Source of the DNA: Mycolicibacterium neoaurum ATCC 25795
Lineage (GTDB): Bacteria; Actinomycetota; Actinomycetes; Mycobacteriales; Mycobacteriaceae
Assembly (NCBI RefSeq): GCF_000691525.1
Contig: NZ_JMDW01000008.1
Span: 744,001 to 808,000 of the forward strand
Reading direction: 5' to 3'
Length of the DNA stretch: 64,000 bases
Shown: positions 1-12,394 of the stretch, piece after piece
Layout: the number at the start of each line of letters is the position of its first letter
How positions within the stretch are numbered: position 1 is the first letter of the stretch
Position numbers and translations under genes: made by a program
The notes under the pieces: generated by a model
Told to the model about the DNA's origin: nothing
Databases searched by the model: none
Seen by the model: the letters and a program-made list of their open reading frames with translations, nothing else

Positions 1-4047
<4,047 letters not shown>

Positions 4048-4186
4048 CCCACCATGGTGCCCCCAACCACCGACAACCAATCCTGAGCAGGGTAAATCCC
4101 CTGGTGCGCGGTGTCGGAGAGGGTTACGATCTAAGCGTTCAGCTCGCCATGGGTTCGCTCATGACGTGAGGTGAGGGAGTCGTCGG

Positions 4187-4531
4187 ATGCGACTGTTGAA
4201 AATGCTCATCGTCCCCGCTCTGATCGGGGCGGGTCTCTCCGCGACACCATCGCCGCACGCAGGCGCCGATTGCACCAGTGCCGGCGGAACCACCATCTGC
4301 TCGCAGGGTGATGTGCGCGGCAGCAACTCGGGCGACGGCCCCAGCGGTTCATCGGGGCCGTATGTGCCCTACGCGTGCGACCTCGACTGGTATGCCTGCG
4401 ACGACTACTACTGGGGCATCGATGTTGACTTCGTCCCCGGCGTGGGCAGGCCGGGCGTACCGGTCGACCCGGGCTTCGGCAGACCCGGCGGCGGAAACGT
4501 CGGTGGGGGAAACCGGGGAGGCCGTCGATGA
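4187..4531 (+). CDS. Small secreted glycine/proline-rich protein
   Basis: Protein of 114 residues with an N-terminal signal peptide (basic start, hydrophobic stretch LIVPALIGAGLSA, likely cleavage after the AGA around residue 27). The mature part has four cysteines (CTSAGG, ICSQ, YACDLDWYACDD) and a Gly/Pro/Arg-rich tail with VGRPGVPVDPG and GGGNVGGGNRGG repeats. A GAGGTGAGGG Shine-Dalgarno lies just upstream of the ATG. It resembles short mycobacterial exported proteins of unknown function. The next gene starts 19 bases downstream with its own strong ribosome site, so the two are probably co-transcribed. I do not recognise a function. Confidence 0.75.
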   Translation: MRLLKMLIVPALIGAGLSATPSPHAGADCTSAGGTTICSQGDVRGSNSGDGPSGSSGPYVPYACDLDWYACDDYYWGIDVDFVPGVGRPGVPVDPGFGRPGGGNVGGGNRGGRR

Positions 4532-4550
4532 CGAAACGGAGGAGGACCAG

Positions 4551-4901
4551 ATGACCTGGAAAGTGGCGTCGACACCGCGGATGGTCGCGACGATCGCAGG
4601 CGTGTTGGCCGTTCTCACCGCGTCGGCGGGCGCCGCATCGGCATCACCGGCACCACCTCCGCCGCCGAACTGCACGGCTGCCGACCTTACGGGGGTGCTG
4701 GCCGGAGTGTCCGCCGCAACCTCTGCATATCTGTTCACCCATCCACCGGTGAATGACTTCTTCACCTCCCTCGACGGCCTCGACAAGGATGAGCGGCGGG
4801 CCGCGATGGAGAAGTTCCTCACCGACAACCCACAGGTGCGCGATGAACTGAGGGGGATCAGGCAACCCGCCAAGGATTTCCGCAACCGCTGCGGCGGCTG
4901 A
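4551..4901 (+). CDS. Haemophore-related secreted protein (MHB family)
   Basis: Protein of 116 residues: signal peptide to about residue 34 (hydrophobic VATIAGVLAVLTASAGAASA), then a helical domain bounded by two cysteines (NCTAADL ... FRNRC). The pattern CTAADL, FTHPPVNDFF and FLTDNPQVRDEL fits the mycobacterial haemophore-like family around Rv0203, whose members bind haem extracellularly. An alternative ATG lies at residue 11. GGAGG sits 8 bases before the chosen ATG. Known from the family: haem binding or exported helical fold. Haem transport by this copy is inference, since no MmpL3/11 partner gene is nearby. It forms a pair with the preceding exported protein. Confidence 0.8.
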   Translation: MTWKVASTPRMVATIAGVLAVLTASAGAASASPAPPPPPNCTAADLTGVLAGVSAATSAYLFTHPPVNDFFTSLDGLDKDERRAAMEKFLTDNPQVRDELRGIRQPAKDFRNRCGG

Positions 4902-4914
4902 CTTGGCACTCGCG

Positions 4915-5337
4915 TCAGGAGGCGAGACGAAACGCCTTGACGACCTTCGTCGGGGTGATCCTGACGACCAGTTCGCCAGGGACGCCGTTGCGGCGCCCGT
5001 ACTCCTCTGCTCGGTCCGCGCCCATGTAACGGCCGCCGGCACGGGTGGCGACCGACCTGACCTCGTCGAGATCATCGGAAACAACGACCGTGCCCTGGAT
5101 CTGGACGAACGAGAACGGCGGATGCGGATCATCCACGCACAGAACCACTCTGGGGTCGCGGGCGAACGCACGCGCCTTGGCCGAACCAGAATCGGTGTTG
5201 AAGAGCACGTCGTCACCGTCGAGGACAAACCACACCGGGGCGACCAATGGTCGCCCGTCTGCCGCGACGTACCCGAGCATGCCGGTGCGGGTACCAGTCA
5301 TCAGAAACTCGGCTACCTCAGGTTCCAGTGTCGCCAT
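4915..5337 (-). CDS. PPOX-class F420-dependent oxidoreductase family protein
   Basis: Protein of 140 residues with the split beta-barrel (flavin/F420-binding) fold of the pyridoxamine-phosphate-oxidase-like group common in mycobacteria, related to Rv1155-type proteins. Recognisable pieces are LGYVAADGRPLVAPVWF, DDVLFNTDSG, RDPRVVLCVDDPHPPFSFVQ and a C-terminal PTKVVKAFRL. The ATG at 5337 has a GAGAGG ribosome site, and the gene starts 19 bases after the stop of the SDR upstream. It is probably the last gene of the minus-strand catabolic operon. The cofactor (F420, FMN or haem) cannot be decided from sequence alone. Confidence 0.85.
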   Translation of the reverse strand: MATLEPEVAEFLMTGTRTGMLGYVAADGRPLVAPVWFVLDGDDVLFNTDSGSAKARAFARDPRVVLCVDDPHPPFSFVQIQGTVVVSDDLDEVRSVATRAGGRYMGADRAEEYGRRNGVPGELVVRITPTKVVKAFRLAS

Positions 5338-5356
5338 GGTGTCGCGTCCTCTCGTA

Positions 5357-6172
5357 TCAGCGTGCTGTGTGCGCATTCTCGTGCAGCGCGCGCCGGTAGC
5401 GGCGCATTCCGGCGATCCAGCGGTCGTAGTCGGCGCCCTTTCCTCGGTACATGTCCAGCACCTCGGGGTGAGGTAGCACCAGGAATGTGCCGTCGCGCAC
5501 CCCGGCCAGGGTCGCGGCGGCGACATCGTCGGCCGAGAGCACCTCGCCCGCCGTGGTGATGGAAGCCGCGGCCACCCGGGCGGTGTCATCGGTCGAGTCG
5601 ACGATCGCGTCCAGCAGCGGGGTGGCCACCCCCATCGGGCAGACCACGGTCACTCCGATGCCGTTATCGCCGTGGGTGATCGCCAGCCACTCGGCGAACC
5701 CGACCGCAGCGTGCTTGGTGACGGCGTAACCGGCGGCACCGATCTGGGTCAGCAGGCCGGCAGCCGAGGCGACCGCCACGAAGTGGCCGCTGCCGCGGGC
5801 CGTCCACTCCGGGATCAACGCGTCCGCGGCGCGGATGTGCGCACGCAGGTTGACGTCCAGCACCCGGTCCCAATCGGCGTCGGTACCCAGTTCTGGTGCA
5901 CCGATGATGCCTGCGTTGGCGACGAAGATATCGACCGGTCCGAAAGTCGAGCGTGCGGCTTCCAGCAGTGTCGCGATCCCGTCGACCGTCGCGGCGTCGG
6001 CGCCGACTCCGATCGATCTGCCGCCGATCTCGGCGGCGGTCGCGGTGGCCGCCCGCGCGTCGATATCACCAGCCACCACGGAGGCGCCCGCACCGGTGAA
6101 CGCCGAGGCCAGTGCCTTCCCGATACCCGATCCCGCTCCGGTGATGGCGACGACGCTGTCTTCGATCTGCAT
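5357..6172 (-). CDS. SDR family oxidoreductase
   Basis: Classical short-chain dehydrogenase, 271 residues. The nucleotide-binding TGAGSGIG is at residues 11-18, followed by an acidic VVAGDID end of strand 2 that favours NAD(H). NAG (VANAGIIG), the catalytic serine region VAVASAAG and YAVTK follow in the usual order. The C-terminal quarter, including LVLPHPEVLDMYRGKGADYDRWIAGMRR, is typical of a subgroup in actinobacterial steroid and terpenoid clusters. It lies 19 bases downstream of the acyl-CoA ligase gene in the same operon. A role in oxidising a hydroxylated intermediate is inferred from context. Confidence 0.9.
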   Translation of the reverse strand: MQIEDSVVAITGAGSGIGKALASAFTGAGASVVAGDIDARAATATAAEIGGRSIGVGADAATVDGIATLLEAARSTFGPVDIFVANAGIIGAPELGTDADWDRVLDVNLRAHIRAADALIPEWTARGSGHFVAVASAAGLLTQIGAAGYAVTKHAAVGFAEWLAITHGDNGIGVTVVCPMGVATPLLDAIVDSTDDTARVAAASITTAGEVLSADDVAAATLAGVRDGTFLVLPHPEVLDMYRGKGADYDRWIAGMRRYRRALHENAHTAR

Positions 6173-6191
6173 GTGTCGTGTCTACCAGCGC

Positions 6192-7661
6192 TCAGCGCAC
6201 GAGTTCGCGCAACTCTCGCTTGAGCACCTTGCCGTAACTGTTCTTGGGCAGTTCGGGCACGTGGACGTAGCGCTTGGGACGTTTGAACCTGGCGATCCGC
6301 TCCAGCAGGTGGGCGTCGAGGTCCGCTTCGGCGGCCGTCCCGACGATGAAGGCCACCACCACCTCGCCCCAGTCCGCATCCGGGGCGCCGACGACGCAGG
6401 CCTCGTCGACCCCGGGATGGGTGATCAGCACTTCTTCGACCTCGCGCGGATAGATGTTGCTGCCGCCGCTGATCACCACGTCCTTGGATCGGTCGCGCAG
6501 GGTCAGATACCCGCGACTGTCGAAGGAGCCCATGTCGCCGGTGTGCAGCCAACCGTCGACGAGGGTGGCAGCGGTGGCCGCCGAGTTGTTCCAATAGCCG
6601 GACATGACAACGTCACCACGGCAGGCGATCTCGCCGATCTCACCGACACCGGCCGGATTGCCTTGGGCGTCGAGCACAGTGACCTCGACACCGGAGCGCG
6701 GATAGCCGACCGAGCCGAGGACGCTGTCATCGGCATCGCAATGGTCGCGCCTGCGCAGACCGGTGATGGTCATCGGCGCCTCGCCCTGCCCGTAGAGCTG
6801 CACGAAGATCGGACCGAACGCCGCCATCGCCGACTTCAAGCTGTCGACGTACATGGGTCCGCCGCCATAGACCACGGTCTGCAGATTCGTCGGTCGCGAC
6901 CGACCGGTGGCGATCAGGCGGCCCACCATGGTGGGCGCCAGGAAGCAGCTGACACCCGGGTGATGGGCACACAGGTCCAGGAACTCGTCGGGGTCGAAGC
7001 CCGCCGACTCGGGGATCACCTGACGCGCACCGCGCAGCACATAGGGTGCGATGTAGAGGCCGGAACCGTGTGACATCGGTGCGCCGTGCAGCAGGCTGGA
7101 GTTCTCGTCCGGGGAGTCGAAATCGGCCAGGTGGGCCACCGTCATCGCCATCAGGTTGCGGTGACTGAGCATGGCGCCCTTGGATCGGCCGGTGGTGCCG
7201 CTGGTGTAGAACAGCCACGCCAACGCACTCGGATCGCTGTCGGCGGGTGTCGCGGGAACGCACTCGAATCGCGCTGCGTAGGAGGACGTCTCGACGTCCT
7301 CGACCGTCGTCTCGATGACACCGGCGAGCCCGGCGGCGATCTTGGGGGAGGCGAAGACGATCGCGGCGCCGGAATCGTCGATGATCTGCGCCATCTCACG
7401 GGGGTGCAGCTTGAAGTTGATCGGCACCACCGCGCAACCGGCCGCCCATACGGCGAACATCACTTCGATGATCTCCGGCCGGTTCTCGCTGGCGATGGCG
7501 ATGCGTGCGCCGGTGTCGTGCCCGGCCGATATCGAGGTGGCCAGCCGCAGCACCCGCTCGCGCAACTGCGCCCAGGTGTGTACCTGCCGGGTCCCGCGAT
7601 ATACCGCGCCGCGCTCACCGAAACGCGTTGCGGCCTGGTCCAGTAGCCCGTACAGGTTCAC
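6192..7661 (-). CDS. AMP-dependent acyl-CoA ligase (ANL superfamily)
   Basis: Acyl-CoA synthetase of 489 residues. The AMP-binding P-loop YTSGTTGRSKGAM, the YGQGE substrate motif, TGD and the C-terminal catalytic-lysine motif YGKVLKRE are all present, so both adenylation and thioesterification look intact. The GTG start at 7661 is chosen because it overlaps the stop of the upstream SDR in a GTGA tetranucleotide; the protein then begins VNLYGLLDQAATRFGER, as expected for the family. A longer frame upstream is low-complexity Arg-rich sequence antisense-like to the SDR. Substrate unknown; probably a ring-cleavage acid of the local catabolic pathway. Confidence 0.92.
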   Translation of the reverse strand: MNLYGLLDQAATRFGERGAVYRGTRQVHTWAQLRERVLRLATSISAGHDTGARIAIASENRPEIIEVMFAVWAAGCAVVPINFKLHPREMAQIIDDSGAAIVFASPKIAAGLAGVIETTVEDVETSSYAARFECVPATPADSDPSALAWLFYTSGTTGRSKGAMLSHRNLMAMTVAHLADFDSPDENSSLLHGAPMSHGSGLYIAPYVLRGARQVIPESAGFDPDEFLDLCAHHPGVSCFLAPTMVGRLIATGRSRPTNLQTVVYGGGPMYVDSLKSAMAAFGPIFVQLYGQGEAPMTITGLRRRDHCDADDSVLGSVGYPRSGVEVTVLDAQGNPAGVGEIGEIACRGDVVMSGYWNNSAATAATLVDGWLHTGDMGSFDSRGYLTLRDRSKDVVISGGSNIYPREVEEVLITHPGVDEACVVGAPDADWGEVVVAFIVGTAAEADLDAHLLERIARFKRPKRYVHVPELPKNSYGKVLKRELRELVR

Positions 7662-8431
7662 TTGGCGACCCAGTCGGAGGTGAGCGCGAACTCCGAGAGG
7701 TACTTGGTCGAACTCCACCCGCCGTCGACCACGATGGTCTGCCCGTTGATGAATGCACCACCGGGGGAGCACAGGAACGCCACGGTGGCGGCGATGTCGT
7801 CGACCGTGCCGAGCCGGGTGTGCGGCGTCATCTCGGTCTGCATCTTGCGGAAACCGGGGTCGTCGAGGCGTTTCTCCACCATCGGTGTCAGCGTCACCCC
7901 CGGGGCGACGGCGTTGCACCGAATGCCCTGGGCGCCATACTGACACGCGATGTGCCCGGTGAGGGCGGTGAGCCCACCCTTGGCCGCCGAGTAGGCGCCA
8001 CCGCGCAGGCCGCCGACCACCGCGAACGTCGACGTGACGTTGATGATCGCCGAGCCAGGTCCCATGTGGCCGATGACATCACGGGCCAGCCGGAACGGTG
8101 CGCGCAACATCAGGCCGAGGAAATAGTCCAGCGATTCGTCGTCGGTCTCGTGCAACGGTTTCGGACTGCCGACCCCGGCATTGTTGATCAGGAAGTCGAC
8201 GTGCCCCCACCGGGTGACGGCGGTGTCGATGATGCGGGTCGGCGCGTCGTCGGCGGTCAGGTCGACAGCCAGGGTGGCGACGCGGTCCGGGTCGCCGATC
8301 GCCCGCTCCAGATCGGCCAGCCGGTCCGGGTCGCGACCGACACCCAGGACCGCCATTCCGGCCGCGGCGAGCGTTGTGGCGCAACCGAAACCGATACCGC
8401 TGCTGGCGCCCGTCACGATCGCTACCTGCAT
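7658..8431 (-). CDS. SDR family oxidoreductase
   Basis: Classical SDR, 257 residues. TGASSGIG at residues 7-14, NNAG (INNAGVGS), catalytic serine in NVTSTFAVVGG, YSAAK, and the C-terminal INGQTIVVDGGW signature are all intact. Its stop codon overlaps the GTG of the following acyl-CoA ligase by four bases and its ATG lies one base beyond the stop of the upstream ligase, so it is embedded in a translationally coupled operon. It probably oxidises an alcohol or reduces a ketone of the same substrate as its neighbours. The exact reaction is not readable from sequence. Confidence 0.92.
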   Translation of the reverse strand: MQVAIVTGASSGIGFGCATTLAAAGMAVLGVGRDPDRLADLERAIGDPDRVATLAVDLTADDAPTRIIDTAVTRWGHVDFLINNAGVGSPKPLHETDDESLDYFLGLMLRAPFRLARDVIGHMGPGSAIINVTSTFAVVGGLRGGAYSAAKGGLTALTGHIACQYGAQGIRCNAVAPGVTLTPMVEKRLDDPGFRKMQTEMTPHTRLGTVDDIAATVAFLCSPGGAFINGQTIVVDGGWSSTKYLSEFALTSDWVAK

Positions 8432-8432
8432 G

Positions 8433-9926
8433 TCAGTGCGACTCCTTCGTCAGTGTGGCGCGAATCTGGTGTTTGAGGATCTTGCCGGCATCGTTTCTGG
8501 GCAGCGACTCCCAGGCGACCACCCGTTCGGGTGTCTTGAACCTGGCCAACCCGTGCCGGTGCAACAGCGCGGCCAGATCGGCGATGTCGGGCGGGTCGGC
8601 ATCGGCGGCCACGATGACGGCGCAGGCTCGTTCACCCGTGCGGGCATCGGGGATGCCGACGACGGCGACCTCCGCGATACCGGGGTGGCCGATCAGGATG
8701 TCCTCGATCTCCTTGGGCGAGATGTTCTCGCCGTTGCGGATGATGATGTCCTTGGCGCGGCCGGTCACCACCAGGTAACCGTCCGGCGTGAGCATGCCCA
8801 GATCGCCGGTGCGGAAGTAGCCGCTCGCGTCGAAAGCGGCGGCGGTGTCCTCGTCGTGCAGATAACCCACCAGCATCTGCGGACCACGAACCCGGATCTC
8901 ACCGTCCACCAGCACGATCTCGGCAATACCCGGTCGCCCGTCGGTATCGGCGGCCCGCGCGGGGTCGTCGGGTGAACCGACGGTGGTCACCGGCACCTCG
9001 GTCGACCCGTATACCCGGGTGACGACAGCCTTCTCGAAATAGCCGCCCGCCCGGGTGATGAGTGCGGGCGGAACGGACGCACCACCACAGATGAACACCT
9101 TGAGATCGGGTAACCGGGTGCCGGCTCGTTCGGCCGCACCCAGCAGACCCTCCAGAAAGGGTGTGGCGCCGGCCATGTGGGTGCAGCGGTACTGCCGCAT
9201 GAGTTGCACCGCGACGTCCGGGTCCCAGTGTTGCATCAGCACGGCCGTAGACCCGAGCAGTAACGGGCATTCGAACGCGTAGATCGAACCGCCGATGTGG
9301 GCGACCGGTGAGGGCACCAGGAAGGTGTCGCCCGGGTCGACGCGCCAGTGCGCCCCGATCTGACGGATGAGTGCGTGGATCGACTCATGGCTGTGCAGAA
9401 CGGCTTTGGCCCGGCCGGTGGTACCCGAGGTGTACATGATCATGCGGACCGCTGCCGGGTCCGGTCGGGTCGGCGGTGCGGCTGGGGTCTGCAGCAGGTC
9501 GGTGAACGATGTGTCCCCGGCGCCACGGACGACCACCACCTCGGGTGGGTCGGTCAGATCGGCGCTGACCCTGCGCAGCATCGCGGCATGGTCGTGGCCG
9601 CGGAACTGCTCCGGGACGAAGATCATCCGCACATCGGCGTCACTCAGGATGAACCGTAACTCGCTGTCGCGCAGGGACGGCAGAATGGGGTTGACCACCA
9701 TCTGCGACAGCGTCGCCGCCAGGTATACGATGGCCGCCTCGTGCCAGTTGGGCAGCATGAACGACACGACGCTGCCGGCCGGCATGCGTGCCGACATCGC
9801 CGTGGCCAGTGCCGTGGCCTGCCGGTGCAGTGTCGCGGCGTCGACGGTGGTGTCACCGTCGACGATCAGCACCCGGTCGGGGGTACTGCGGGACGCCTCG
9901 AGGAGCGCGTCGGCCAGTGTGCTCAC
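8433..9926 (-). CDS. AMP-dependent acyl-CoA ligase (ANL superfamily)
   Basis: Second ligase of the operon, 497 residues, cyclohexanecarboxylate-CoA-ligase-like in overall pattern. Motifs: IMYTSGTTGRAKAVLHSH P-loop, VYGSTEVP, FRTGDLG, GRAKDIIIRNGENISP hinge, and the catalytic lysine in NDAGKILKHQ. The GTG start at 9926 overlaps the stop of the GntR gene as GTGA; upstream in-frame sequence is antisense to that gene. Two different ligases in one operon suggest two acid intermediates or two stages of activation; this is inference. Confidence 0.92.
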   Translation of the reverse strand: MSTLADALLEASRSTPDRVLIVDGDTTVDAATLHRQATALATAMSARMPAGSVVSFMLPNWHEAAIVYLAATLSQMVVNPILPSLRDSELRFILSDADVRMIFVPEQFRGHDHAAMLRRVSADLTDPPEVVVVRGAGDTSFTDLLQTPAAPPTRPDPAAVRMIMYTSGTTGRAKAVLHSHESIHALIRQIGAHWRVDPGDTFLVPSPVAHIGGSIYAFECPLLLGSTAVLMQHWDPDVAVQLMRQYRCTHMAGATPFLEGLLGAAERAGTRLPDLKVFICGGASVPPALITRAGGYFEKAVVTRVYGSTEVPVTTVGSPDDPARAADTDGRPGIAEIVLVDGEIRVRGPQMLVGYLHDEDTAAAFDASGYFRTGDLGMLTPDGYLVVTGRAKDIIIRNGENISPKEIEDILIGHPGIAEVAVVGIPDARTGERACAVIVAADADPPDIADLAALLHRHGLARFKTPERVVAWESLPRNDAGKILKHQIRATLTKESH

Positions 9927-10669
9927 ACCGAGCCCTTGACCCGGCGCATGGTCATCGAGTGGCGGTAGTGCTGGGCCGGATGGGTGTTGACGGTGACCTG
10001 GGCGACGTCCCCGTCGGAGGTGGTGTAGGTGCGCTGCAGCTGTAGGGCGGGCGCACCGACGGGGATTCGCAGCAGTGCGGACAGGTCGTGGTCCACCGGG
10101 ACCGCCGAGATCTCCTGGCGCACCTCGACGATGCTGACCCCGAACAGATCCTCGATCAGCGGGAAGATCGGACCGGTGTGCCGGTGCAACATCCGCCCGA
10201 CCGCGGCGAACGCGCGGTTGATGTAGTACTCGGTGCGGCAGATCGGGACACGCGTCTCGGCATCCAGGCGGTGTCCGCGTACCGCCAGCCACTGTTCACC
10301 GAGCCCCAGACCGGTGCGACCGGTCAGTTCGGCATCGATGGTGACCATGGTGTTGGACTCGATCTCCAACTGGGCCCCGGCGGCGAAGGCGAGCAGATCG
10401 TTGATCGACATCACGTCCTGCGCATAGGAACTCGTCGTCGGCCGCGGTACCACCTGGGTGCCGGTACGCGGGCGGGAGGAGACAAGGTTGTCCTCGCGCA
10501 GCCGGCGCAGCGCTTCCCGCACCGTGTACCGGCTGACGGCGAACCGCTCGCACAGTTCGTGTTCGGTGGGCATTTGCGAGCCCACCGGGTACACCCCGTC
10601 GACGATCTCCTTGCGCAGGGTGCGCGCCACCTGCAGGTAGCGGTGTTCGGCGGCGGTATGGGTGGTCAT
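9923..10669 (-). CDS. GntR-family regulator, HutC subfamily
   Basis: Transcription factor of 248 residues. The N-terminal winged helix includes GSQMPTEHELCERFAVSRYTVR and REALRRLREDNLVSSRPRTG (read across two overlapping motif segments). The C-terminal UTRA effector domain includes PICRTEYYINRAFAAV and LQLQRTYTTSDGDVAQ. Its ATG overlaps the stop of the propeller gene (ATGA) and its stop overlaps the downstream ligase start (GTGA), so it is transcribed with the operon it probably controls. Two matching GTNNNNAC-type sites in the divergent gap at 12280 and 12375 are the likely operators. The effector is probably a pathway intermediate. Confidence 0.92.
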   Translation of the reverse strand: MTTHTAAEHRYLQVARTLRKEIVDGVYPVGSQMPTEHELCERFAVSRYTVREALRRLREDNLVSSRPRTGTQVVPRPTTSSYAQDVMSINDLLAFAAGAQLEIESNTMVTIDAELTGRTGLGLGEQWLAVRGHRLDAETRVPICRTEYYINRAFAAVGRMLHRHTGPIFPLIEDLFGVSIVEVRQEISAVPVDHDLSALLRIPVGAPALQLQRTYTTSDGDVAQVTVNTHPAQHYRHSMTMRRVKGSV

Positions 10670-12255
10670 GAACGCTGCAGCGCCAGCACGCTGCCCTCCC
10701 CGTCGGCGGAGATGTAGAGCGTGCCATCTGCTCCGGCGGCGATCCCCGCGAACGGCCCCTGCGGGCCCGAGAACGGCGGCATCCCGCGCAGCGGTTTGGG
10801 GGTGACACCGGGTGGCGCCCCCACCGGCAGGCCGGCCGCGATGGTCCGCCGGGTCCCGGTCGTCAGATCGACCGCGATGACCGCCTTGGTGCCGGCGTCG
10901 ACGATGTACAGGGTGTCGGCGCGCACCAGGATTCCCTGCGGGGTGACCAGATCGTCGACGACGGTCTCGGTGCCCGAACCGGTCACCTGCAGCACCGCAC
11001 CGGCCACCGACACCAGAACCGCTCCGTCGTGATCGGTGGTCACGCCGACCGGGGTGTCCAGACCGGTGGCGAGCACCTCGGTGTCCGTGCCGGCTAGCCG
11101 CAGCACCCGGCCGGTGCCCTGTTCGACCACGACCGGGCTGCCGTCGGACAGCAGGGCGACACCGTAGAGCTGGTCGAAACCAGCCGCGAGATAATCGGTT
11201 TCGTTGTCCGCGGGCCGGTACCGGGCCACCTGGCCACCGGAGGTGGTCACCACGAATTCGCCGGCTCCGGCCTGCGCCAGCCCGCGCACGAATCCCGGAT
11301 AGCCGGGGCTGAACAGCATGCCGACGGTGTGTAGTGATCCGTCGGCGCCGAGGCTGTACAGATAGGTGCCGTCGGCGATATGGACGACGCCATCGGTGCC
11401 CACGGTGATGTCCAGCGGCCAGTTCAGCCCGCCGGGCAGCACGGCGGTGGTGGCGCCGCCGGGCTGGATCTCGGTGATGGAGCCGGTGAAGTTGGAGACG
11501 AACAACCGTCCGTCGACGAAGGCACAGTTGTCCAGTCCCGGTGTGAGCGTGGCCAGCACGGTCCGGGTGCCGCTGCGCGGGTCGATGCGCAGCACCTGGC
11601 CGCTGGCCACCTGGGTGGACACGATGGTGCCGTCGGCGTCGAACTTCACCGAGTCCGGTACCCCGAGATCGCCGGCGACCACCTCGGGTGCGCCGCCGGC
11701 GGGATCGACCCGCCAGATCTGGTTGGCGGTCATCACCGGGAAGTACAGCAGCCCGTCGGGTCCGAACTCCATGGCATTGGGCGACGGCAGATCCGACAGG
11801 ATCAACCGGGGCTCGCCACCGTCGACATCGAGTTCGAACAGCCGGCCCCCGTCCCGACATTCGTTGACGAACAACCGCCCCTGATGGACGGTGATCCCAT
11901 TGGCCGACGGCAGATCATCGCGCAGCACCCGGGTGGTGCCTGCGGTGTCGCGCACGCTGACCCGGCCGTCCATCACCTCGGTGGCGTAGAGCGCGCCGTC
12001 GGGCCCGAAGGCCAGGTCATCCGGGGCGACGATGTCCCCGCCCTTGGCGCTGATGGTCTCCAGCGCGCCGGTGGACACGTCGAGCGCGCTGATCTGGCTG
12101 CCCGTCACCTGCGCGATGTGCAGCCGTCCGTCGGGGCCGGTGCGCAGACCGTTGGCGCCGAACAGCCGGCTGGGCGCGGTCAATCGGGTCACGGTCCACC
12201 CTGCCGCCGCCTCGGGCTCCGCCGCGCCGTATCGACCGGTCTCGAAGGTCGTCAT
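10666..12255 (-). CDS. Beta-propeller protein of SMP-30/gluconolactonase type
   Basis: Protein of 529 residues built from repeated propeller blades with the recurring pattern FGPDGxLY, DAxGxI, VxPDG-like turns (for example LRTGPDGRLHIA, LAFGPDGALYATEV, MEFGPDGLLYFPV, ITVGTDGVVHIADG). It is nearly twice the usual 300-residue SMP-30 length, so it may be a double or larger propeller, or a NHL/Vgb-like relative. No signal peptide is visible, so it is likely cytoplasmic. First gene of the minus operon. Because the divergent operon has a Baeyer-Villiger-type enzyme, lactone hydrolysis is an attractive role, but the family also includes binding and sensory propellers. Confidence 0.8.
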   Translation of the reverse strand: MTTFETGRYGAAEPEAAAGWTVTRLTAPSRLFGANGLRTGPDGRLHIAQVTGSQISALDVSTGALETISAKGGDIVAPDDLAFGPDGALYATEVMDGRVSVRDTAGTTRVLRDDLPSANGITVHQGRLFVNECRDGGRLFELDVDGGEPRLILSDLPSPNAMEFGPDGLLYFPVMTANQIWRVDPAGGAPEVVAGDLGVPDSVKFDADGTIVSTQVASGQVLRIDPRSGTRTVLATLTPGLDNCAFVDGRLFVSNFTGSITEIQPGGATTAVLPGGLNWPLDITVGTDGVVHIADGTYLYSLGADGSLHTVGMLFSPGYPGFVRGLAQAGAGEFVVTTSGGQVARYRPADNETDYLAAGFDQLYGVALLSDGSPVVVEQGTGRVLRLAGTDTEVLATGLDTPVGVTTDHDGAVLVSVAGAVLQVTGSGTETVVDDLVTPQGILVRADTLYIVDAGTKAVIAVDLTTGTRRTIAAGLPVGAPPGVTPKPLRGMPPFSGPQGPFAGIAAGADGTLYISADGEGSVLALQRS

Positions 12256-12279
12256 GACTGGACGCTATCAAGGTCGAAC

Positions 12280-12292
12280 TGGTCCAGACAAT
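12280..12292. promoter_or_regulatory. Candidate GntR operator 1
   Basis: TGGTCCAGACAAT, containing the near-palindrome GTCCAGAC of the HutC-like form GT-N4-AC. It lies 25-37 bases upstream of the propeller-gene ATG and matches the second site at 12375 at 10 of 13 positions. The co-located HutC-type regulator is the natural candidate ligand. No binding evidence is available. Confidence 0.5.
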
Positions 12293-12374
12293 AGAAACGG
12301 CATCTGTCAAAGCCGGCCTTGACGGCATAAAAGCCCTGCGGAATAGTGTTCTGCAATATGAAGAACGTCGATAT

Positions 12375-12387
12375 TTGTACGGACAAT
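12375..12387. promoter_or_regulatory. Candidate GntR operator 2
   Basis: TTGTACGGACAAT, with the inverted TTGT-N4-ACAA arrangement, 8-20 bases upstream of the GTG start of the plus-strand operon. Together with the site at 12280 it would place one operator in front of each divergent operon, allowing one regulator to control both. Confidence 0.5.
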
Positions 12388-12394
12388 TGACGCC

